DNA of 10,459 bases from Anaerobacillus sp. (GTDB lineage: Bacteria > Bacillota > Bacilli > Bacillales_H > Anaerobacillaceae), in the NCBI GenBank assembly GCA_007120055.1, contig SKOL01000017.1, positions 1 through 10,459 on the forward strand, in the 5' to 3' direction. The stretch's first letter is position 1. Each line of letters begins with the position of its first letter. Of this stretch, positions 5,254 through 10,459 are shown piece by piece. The position numbers were made by a program, and so were the translations under genes. Under the pieces are notes generated by a model. It made no database searches. It was not told the DNA's origin and saw only the letters and a list, made by a program, of their open reading frames with translations.

Positions 5254-6159
5254 GTGAGCGAGCAGTGGATTTATTTAAATGAACAATTTGTAAAAAAAGA
5301 AGAAGCGAAAATCTCAGTTTATGATCACGGTTTTTTATATGGCGATGGGGTGTTCGAAGGTATTCGTGTTTATGATGGAAATGTATATCGCTTAGACGAA
5401 CATTTAGACCGTTTGTACAATTCTGCAAAAGCTATTTTACTTAACATTCCTCATTCTAAACATGAGATGACTGAGATTATCATCGAAACTTTGAAGAAAA
5501 ATCTACTTACTAATGCGTACATCCGTCTTGTAGTTTCACGAGGTGTAGGTAACTTAGGGTTAGACCCAAAATCTTGTCCAAAACCGCAAATCATTGTCAT
5601 TGCTGAAGAGCTCACACTTTTCCCAAAAGAGCTTTATAAATCGGGGCTCGAGATTGTTACGGTAGCAACAAGGCGAAATCGTCCTGATGTGTTAAGTCCA
5701 AAGGTGAAATCATTAAATTACTTAAATAATATTTTAGTAAAAATAGAAGCGAGTTTGGCGGGGGTCAGTGAGGCGCTCATGCTAAATAGTGAAGGTTATG
5801 TAGCTGAAGGTTCAGCTGATAACGTATTTATCGTCAATGGGAATGTATTGAGAACACCACCTGGTTACATTGGAGCACTCGAAGGGATTACACGAGCAGC
5901 AATTATGGAAATTGCTGAAAATTTAGGGTATGTCGTCAAAGAAGAACCATTTACGAGGCACGATGTTTACGTAGCTGACGAAGTATTTTTAACTGGTACA
6001 GCTGCAGAGGTAATCGCTGTTGTTAAAGTAGACGGTAGAATAATCGGAGATGGGAAACCAGGCACCGTAACAAATGATTTATTAAAACAGTTCCGAGAAC
6101 ATGTTGTAAAAGATGGAGTCAAAGTATATTCGAGAGATGAACAAACTCAAGTAGGCTAA
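5254..6159 (+). CDS. ilvE: Branched-chain amino acid aminotransferase
   Basis: A PLP-dependent class IV aminotransferase that converts 2-ketoisovalerate, 2-keto-3-methylvalerate and 2-ketoisocaproate to Val, Ile and Leu with glutamate as donor. The 301-residue product is the short IlvE type (about 300-310), not the ~360-residue type found twice in B. subtilis. It has [20 protein letters not shown] near residues 23-42, the probable Schiff-base Lys152 in VKSLNYLNN, the PLP-pyridine Glu185 in [17 protein letters not shown] and the LTGTAAEV loop. The start is GTG at 5254, chosen because GAGGAG (5241-5246) lies 7 bases upstream. It is the first gene of the unit, 28 bases before ilvD. A D-amino acid aminotransferase is possible by fold, but context makes IlvE much more likely. 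Confidence 0.9.
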   Translation: MSEQWIYLNEQFVKKEEAKISVYDHGFLYGDGVFEGIRVYDGNVYRLDEHLDRLYNSAKAILLNIPHSKHEMTEIIIETLKKNLLTNAYIRLVVSRGVGNLGLDPKSCPKPQIIVIAEELTLFPKELYKSGLEIVTVATRRNRPDVLSPKVKSLNYLNNILVKIEASLAGVSEALMLNSEGYVAEGSADNVFIVNGNVLRTPPGYIGALEGITRAAIMEIAENLGYVVKEEPFTRHDVYVADEVFLTGTAAEVIAVVKVDGRIIGDGKPGTVTNDLLKQFREHVVKDGVKVYSRDEQTQVG

Positions 6160-6187
6160 AGAAAATATATTAAGGGATGTAGATAAA

Positions 6188-7855
6188 ATGCGGAGCGACA
6201 TGATAAAAAAAGGTGTTGATAGAGCACCACATCGAAGTTTGTTACGAGCAACAGGTGTTAAAGAAGAAGATATGAATAAACCTTTTATAGGTGTTTGTAA
6301 TTCATATATTGATATTATTCCAGGCCATGTTCACTTAAATAAGTTTGCAGAAGTCGTTAAAGAAGCGATCAGGGAAGCGGGGGGCGTTCCGTTTGAATTC
6401 AATACTATTGGAGTCGATGATGGTATTGCGATGGGACATATAGGAATGCGTTATTCTTTACCATCGCGTGAACTCATTTGTGACTCAGCAGAAACAGTGA
6501 TTAATGCCCACTGGTTCGATGGAGTGTTTTATATTCCAAACTGTGACAAAATTACACCTGGAATGTTAATGGCTGCGGTACGGACGAATGTCCCGTCAGT
6601 ATTTGTAACAGGTGGTCCGATGGAAGCAGGCCGAACGAAAGATGGTAAAAGTTTATCGTTAGCTTCTGTTTTTGAAGGTGTTGGTGCCTTCCAATCTGGA
6701 AAAATGTCTCGAGAAGAGCTACTAGAAATAGAATCATCAGCGTGTCCAACGTGTGGTTCATGTTCAGGTATGTTTACGGCAAATTCAATGAATTGTCTAA
6801 TGGAAATGGTAGGTTTGACTCCGCCAGGGAATGGAACCATTGTTGCAACATCAGAAGATCGAAAAAAATTAATTAAAGATGCTGCTAACCAACTAATGAA
6901 TTTAATTGAAAAAGATATTCGCCCAAGAGATATCGTTACAAAAGAAGCGATTGACGATGCTTTTGCATTAGACATGGCAATGGGTGGATCTACAAATACA
7001 GTCCTACACACGCTAGCGATCGCAAATGAAGCAGAAATAGAGTATGACTTAGAAAGAATAAATGAAGTAGCAAAAAGAGTTCCTTATTTATCAAAAATTA
7101 GTCCTGCATCTGATTATTCAATGCAAGATGTTCATAATGCCGGTGGGGTAAGTGCCATTATTAAAGAGCTTTGTTCTATTGAAGGTGCTATTCATCCAGA
7201 CCGCATCACGATTACTGGAAAATCTTTATATGAAGGTGTCAAAGATGCTGAGATTACGAATGATGAAGTGATTCGTCGTAAAGATAATCCATATAGTCCT
7301 GTCGGAGGTTTATCGATTTTATTTGGAAATATTGCTCCTAATGGCGCTGTTATTAAAGTCGGTGGTGTTGATCCAAGTATTGAAACGTTTGATGGGAAAG
7401 CAATTGTTTTTAATTCACAAGAAGAGGCTTTAGCTGGAATTGAGAATGGTACTGTAAAAGCTGGTCATGTAGTAGTCATTCGTTATGAAGGTCCGAAAGG
7501 TGGGCCGGGAATGCCTGAGATGTTGGCACCTACTTCTTCAATTATGGGAAGAGGGCTTGGTAAGGAAGTTGCCTTAATTACAGATGGAAGGTTTTCCGGA
7601 GCTTCACGAGGGATTTCGATTGGTCATATTTCACCCGAGGCAGCTGAAGGAGGCCCAATTGCTTTAATAGAAAATGGTGATCGAATTATTATTGATTTAC
7701 CAAATCGTACGATTCATTTAGATGCTACCCAGGCAGAGCTCGAAGCTCGTAAAAAAGCTTTCGTTGTCCCAGAGCCTAAAGTGAAAAAAGGTTATCTCGC
7801 ACGTTATGCAAAGCTTGTTACTTCGGCAAATACAGGTGGGGTAATGAAATTTTAA
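6188..7855 (+). CDS. ilvD: Dihydroxy-acid dehydratase
   Basis: IlvD removes water from 2,3-dihydroxy-isovalerate and 2,3-dihydroxy-3-methylvalerate to give the keto acids used by IlvE; it is a cytoplasmic iron-sulfur enzyme. The 555-residue product is full length. Visible signatures are [16 protein letters not shown] (Cys37 region), [14 protein letters not shown] (Cys119), [19 protein letters not shown] (Cys186, Cys189, Cys192), [25 protein letters not shown] and [15 protein letters not shown]. It has PGH where the [2Fe-2S] group usually has PCN, so it resembles the E. coli-type oxygen-sensitive [4Fe-4S] form; this is inference. An AAGGGATG ribosome binding site ends 8 bases before the ATG. 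It follows ilvE in one operon, and the T-box leader of ilvB starts just after its stop. Confidence 0.97.
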   Translation: MRSDMIKKGVDRAPHRSLLRATGVKEEDMNKPFIGVCNSYIDIIPGHVHLNKFAEVVKEAIREAGGVPFEFNTIGVDDGIAMGHIGMRYSLPSRELICDSAETVINAHWFDGVFYIPNCDKITPGMLMAAVRTNVPSVFVTGGPMEAGRTKDGKSLSLASVFEGVGAFQSGKMSREELLEIESSACPTCGSCSGMFTANSMNCLMEMVGLTPPGNGTIVATSEDRKKLIKDAANQLMNLIEKDIRPRDIVTKEAIDDAFALDMAMGGSTNTVLHTLAIANEAEIEYDLERINEVAKRVPYLSKISPASDYSMQDVHNAGGVSAIIKELCSIEGAIHPDRITITGKSLYEGVKDAEITNDEVIRRKDNPYSPVGGLSILFGNIAPNGAVIKVGGVDPSIETFDGKAIVFNSQEEALAGIENGTVKAGHVVVIRYEGPKGGPGMPEMLAPTSSIMGRGLGKEVALITDGRFSGASRGISIGHISPEAAEGGPIALIENGDRIIIDLPNRTIHLDATQAELEARKKAFVVPEPKVKKGYLARYAKLVTSANTGGVMKF

Positions 7856-7873
7856 AAAAACAAACTTTATACT
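7844..7873 (+). promoter_or_regulatory. Candidate promoter for the ilvB T-box transcript
   Basis: ATGAAA (7844-7849, 4 of 6), an 18-base spacer and TATACT (7868-7873, 5 of 6) overlap the 3' end of ilvD. A start near 7880 would place the AGAGAGTC motif of the T-box at the usual distance. Read-through from ilvD is the alternative. Confidence 0.45.
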
Positions 7874-7879
7874 AAAAAC

Positions 7880-8180
7880 GTTGAAGAGGAAAAGTAGATT
7901 TAAGGACCGGTATCTACAGAGAGTCACTGGTTGCTGAAAAGTGGTGTTACCCCTTATTTCGAACTCCCCTCTGAGTGCCATTCCGAAAGAAATTCTAGTA
8001 GGATTGGTCGAGTGATACCGTCACTCGTTATCAAAAAGAGCGATTTAATCGTTCCTGAGGTGGTGATTTGCAAAAATGACCATGAACAAGGGTGGTACCG
8101 TGAAAAGAAACCTTTTCACCCCTTTTTTAAAAAGCATTTTTTATGCTTGTTTTAAGGGGTGAAAAGGTTTCTTTTTCTTA
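7880..8180 (+). promoter_or_regulatory. T-box leader (tRNA-Leu-sensing riboswitch) controlling ilvB
   Basis: The leader has the T-box marks in order. Stem I contains AGAGAGTC (7918-7925). The specifier loop reads GAA-CTC (specifier CTC, Leu, 7964-7966) just before CTCTGAGTG. Hairpins of the stem II/III region follow (for example CGAGTGA/TCACTCG near 8009-8027). The conserved T-box AAGGGTGGTACCGTG is at 8088-8102. The antiterminator is clear: AAGGG (8088-8092) pairs with CCCTT (8120-8124), the TGGTACC bulge is 8093-8099, and GTGAAAAG (8100-8107) pairs with CTTTTCAC (8112-8119). TGGT would pair with a tRNA ending in ACCA, as tRNA-Leu does. Uncharged tRNA should stabilise this form and allow ilvB expression. 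The Leu assignment rests on reading the specifier by eye and on known ilv-leu leaders. Confidence 0.93.
8103..8179 (+). terminator. T-box-controlled terminator before ilvB
   Basis: Twenty-two perfect base pairs (8103-8124 with 8154-8175) carry a smaller 6-bp hairpin at the tip (8132-8137 with 8143-8148) and end in a T-rich run (8172-8179). The left arm is the same DNA as the 3' strand of the antiterminator, so the two folds exclude each other. Confidence 0.93.
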
Positions 8181-8334
8181 AAATGCTTTAATTCGATGAA
8201 GGGTTTATCTGTTAATGAACTAAAGTTAAGGGGATCATTTGGCTTTTAGGAAAATTGAAAAGTGACTTATTTCTCGCCTGTCACTAACGGCCATGAGCTG
8301 TATTATAAAATCCAACTTGTAAGGGGGAACAAAA

Positions 8335-10062
8335 ATGAGCACCAAGTTGAGAAAGAAGCAAGCAGTTGCATCTAGTGAAAAGCAAATGATGAAAGGCTCA
8401 AAAATGTTGATCGAAGCTTTGAAGCAAGAAGAGGTAGAGGTACTATTCGGGTATCCTGGCGGGGCGATTTTACCAACGTTCGATGAAATTCATCAAGATG
8501 GAATTCGCCATATTCTAGCTCGGCATGAGCAAGGAGCTGTCCATGCCGCTGAAGGTTACGCAAGAGTTTCTAAAAAGCCAGGGGTTGTAGTTGTCACGAG
8601 TGGTCCAGGGGCGACAAATGTAATTACAGGAATTGCCGATGCAATGATGGATTCATTACCATTAGTCGTTTTTAGTGGGCAAGTGGCAACTTCAGTCATT
8701 GGAACTGATGCCTTTCAAGAGTCAGACGTGATGGGACTAACAATGCCTATAACAAAGCATAATTACCAAGTACGAGATGTTAATGACCTACCAAGAATCA
8801 TAAAAGAGGCGTTTCATATTGCTACTACAGGAAGGCCTGGGCCCGTCTTGATTGATCTGCCGAAAGATGTTTCGATTGAAACTGGTTTATTTGACTACAG
8901 TCAAGAGGTAAATTTACCGGGCTATCATCCGACAATTATGCCAAATAAGTTGCAAATAAGGAAGCTTGTCGAAGCAGTTAGTAGTGCTAAAAAGCCTGTC
9001 ATCTTGGCTGGAGCAGGGGTATTACATGCAGGGGCTTCTGAACAATTACTTGAGTATGCTGAGCAACAACAAATTCCAATTGCTAGCACTCTATTAGGGC
9101 TAGGTGCTTTTCCTGGAGATCACGAATTATTTTTAGGAATGGCTGGAATGCATGGAACTTATCCAGCAAATATGTCGATTTACGAAAGTGATTTACTTAT
9201 TAGTATTGGAAGTCGGTTTGATGATCGAGTGACTGGAAACTTAGAGAAGTTTGCACCTAACGCAAAAATTGCTCACATCGATATTGATCCTGCAGAAATA
9301 GGTAAAAACGTTGAAACGCAAATTCCGATTGTTGCTGATGCGATGGAAGCATTAAAAGAATTAATTAATCAAAATGGGGTTAAAGGACAAAACTCGTTAT
9401 GGAATGAAGAGTTAAAGCAATTGAAGCAAGAATATCCTCTTTGGTATAAAGAAGATCCTGAAGTTATTAAGCCGCAACAATTAATAGAACGAATTTATGA
9501 AAAAACAAACGGTGAAGCCATCGTTACGACAGACGTCGGGCAACATCAAATGTGGACGGCGCAATTCTTCAAATTTAAAAAGCCGAATCGTTTCGTTACA
9601 TCAGGGGGCTTAGGAACAATGGGCTTCGGGTTTCCAGCGGCTATTGGTGCACAGTTAGCGGAGCCGAAAACGCCAGTCATTGCTTTTATGGGTGATGCAG
9701 GGTTTCAAATGACTTTACAGGAGCTGTCCTTAGTTCAAGAAATGAAGTTACCAATTAAGTTAGTTATAGTGAATAATAGTTCACTAGGAATGGTTCGCCA
9801 ATGGCAACAGTTATTTTTTGAAGAAAGGTATTCAAATTCATTATTCCCTGTTCAACCTGATTTTGTGAAACTTGCCGAAGCTTACGATATTAAAGGATTT
9901 AGAGTCGACCATGTAGCTCATTTAGATGGTGCGATTGAAGAAATGTTAGCTCATGACGGTCCTGCATTAATCGATTTTAGAGTTGCCGACAAGGAAAATG
10001 TTTATCCGATGGTAGCTCCAGGCAAGGGGTTACATGAAATGATTGGGGTGAAGCCAGAATGA
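8335..10062 (+). CDS. ilvB: Acetolactate synthase, large (catalytic) subunit
   Basis: ThDP- and FAD-dependent acetohydroxyacid synthase; joins pyruvate with a second pyruvate or 2-ketobutyrate in the first shared step of Val/Leu/Ile synthesis. The 575-residue product is full length. It has [11 protein letters not shown], the cofactor-activating Glu65 in [27 protein letters not shown], the central FAD/DHS-like domain with [12 protein letters not shown], and the ThDP-Mg motif starting GDAGF (453-457) and ending NN at 480-481. The catabolic AlsS type is unlikely because of the ilvN partner and T-box. The ATG follows AAGGGGG (8321-8327). The stop overlaps the ilvN start by four bases (ATGA), which suggests translational coupling of the two subunits. 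Confidence 0.97.
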   Translation: MSTKLRKKQAVASSEKQMMKGSKMLIEALKQEEVEVLFGYPGGAILPTFDEIHQDGIRHILARHEQGAVHAAEGYARVSKKPGVVVVTSGPGATNVITGIADAMMDSLPLVVFSGQVATSVIGTDAFQESDVMGLTMPITKHNYQVRDVNDLPRIIKEAFHIATTGRPGPVLIDLPKDVSIETGLFDYSQEVNLPGYHPTIMPNKLQIRKLVEAVSSAKKPVILAGAGVLHAGASEQLLEYAEQQQIPIASTLLGLGAFPGDHELFLGMAGMHGTYPANMSIYESDLLISIGSRFDDRVTGNLEKFAPNAKIAHIDIDPAEIGKNVETQIPIVADAMEALKELINQNGVKGQNSLWNEELKQLKQEYPLWYKEDPEVIKPQQLIERIYEKTNGEAIVTTDVGQHQMWTAQFFKFKKPNRFVTSGGLGTMGFGFPAAIGAQLAEPKTPVIAFMGDAGFQMTLQELSLVQEMKLPIKLVIVNNSSLGMVRQWQQLFFEERYSNSLFPVQPDFVKLAEAYDIKGFRVDHVAHLDGAIEEMLAHDGPALIDFRVADKENVYPMVAPGKGLHEMIGVKPE

Positions 10063-10459
10063 AACGCATTATTACAGCAACAGTAAATAATAGTTCCGGT
10101 GTGTTGAATAGAGTAACTGGGATGCTCGCTAGAAGGAATTACAACATTGAAAGTATTACTGTAGGTCATACAGAAAATCCAGCGATCTCTAGAATGACAT
10201 TTGTTGTAGTTGTAGATAATCAAAGAAGTATTGAACAAGTGATTAAACAGCTCAACAAACAAATTGATGTTTTAAAAGTTTCTGACATTACCGACGAATC
10301 GATCATGTCAAGAGAGCTAGTACTTATTAAAGTATTTAGTTGTCCACAACAACGCGCCGAAATTGCTGCAGTGATTAATCCTTTTAGGGCAACGATTATT
10401 GATGTCGGAAAAGAAAGTGTTACCGTCCAAGTAACAGGTGACCAACAAAAGGTTGAAGC
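10059..10459 (+). CDS. ilvN: Acetolactate synthase, small (regulatory) subunit, cut by window end
   Basis: The regulatory subunit binds IlvB, raises its activity and gives feedback inhibition by valine. From the ATG at 10059 the frame is open for 133 codons to the window edge; the usual length is about 165-175. The N-terminal ACT domain (about 1-78) is clear: [20 protein letters not shown], then [18 protein letters not shown] and SRMTFVV. The C-terminal region begins with SRELVLIKV. The start overlaps the ilvB stop by four bases. The gene is also called ilvH. In related species ilvC and leu genes follow; that part is outside the window. Confidence 0.95.
   Translation, partial: MKRIITATVNNSSGVLNRVTGMLARRNYNIESITVGHTENPAISRMTFVVVVDNQRSIEQVIKQLNKQIDVLKVSDITDESIMSRELVLIKVFSCPQQRAEIAAVINPFRATIIDVGKESVTVQVTGDQQKVE

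Noticed and set aside
6529..7011. Long minus-strand open frame opposite ilvD
   Set aside because: It is antisense to highly conserved IlvD motifs, including the cysteine cluster, and has no ribosome binding site; a shadow.
7931..8155. Open frame of 74 codons between ilvD and ilvB
   Set aside because: It lies entirely in the T-box leader and terminator arm, has no ribosome binding site, and its product has no recognisable features.
1..10459. CRISPR arrays, insertion sequences or prophage genes
   Set aside because: No regularly spaced repeats, transposase, integrase or phage-like proteins are present in any frame; the half-tRNA scar is the only hint of past integration.

Overview
The window looks like a chromosomal segment of a low-GC Firmicute of the family Bacillaceae. 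Strong AGGAGG-type ribosome binding sites, a sporulation gene (gerM), a leucine-type T-box leader and a catabolite response element all point that way. The gene order racE/murI - gerM - rph - ysnA - ysnB, with the ilv operon close by, is the order I recall from Bacillus subtilis. The placement of ilvE and ilvD directly before ilvB is closer to what I associate with alkaliphilic Bacillus relatives. That last point is from memory, not from a search.

Positions 1-3654 hold housekeeping and sporulation genes on the + strand. They are the 3' end of a glutamate racemase gene with its terminator, gerM (sporulation lipoprotein), RNase PH, an ITP/XTP pyrophosphatase and a YfcE/YsnB-type phosphoesterase. 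rph, the pyrophosphatase and the phosphoesterase are tightly spaced and probably form one operon. A ~115-base hairpin lies between gerM and rph.

Positions 3655-4350 are a stable-RNA region. Two long inverted repeats come first, then a near-consensus sigma-A promoter. Next is an orphan 5' half of tRNA-Gly fused to ~100 bases of GC-rich, foldable DNA with no recognisable 3' half. Intact tRNA-Gly(TCC), tRNA-Arg(TCT) and a bidirectional terminator follow. The half-tRNA is part of a perfect 33-bp direct repeat with the real tRNA-Gly and is the most unusual item in the window.

Positions 4358-4777 hold, on the - strand, a small membrane-anchored protein that resembles a restriction-endonuclease-fold domain whose catalytic residues are replaced. 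From 4805 to 5253 there is an AT-rich control region. It has a perfect match to the CcpA cre consensus centred about 88 bases upstream of the inferred ilvE transcription start, and a CodY-like box between the cre and the promoter.

Positions 5254-10459 are branched-chain amino acid biosynthesis: ilvE (aminotransferase), ilvD (dihydroxy-acid dehydratase), a complete T-box leader with specifier CTC (Leu), ilvB (acetolactate synthase large subunit) and the start of ilvN (small subunit), cut by the window end. IlvB/IlvN make acetolactate or acetohydroxybutyrate, IlvD dehydrates the later dihydroxy acids, and IlvE transaminates the keto acids to Val, Ile and Leu. The layout implies two control points: a probable CcpA/CodY-responsive promoter before ilvE, and tRNA-Leu-sensing antitermination before ilvB.
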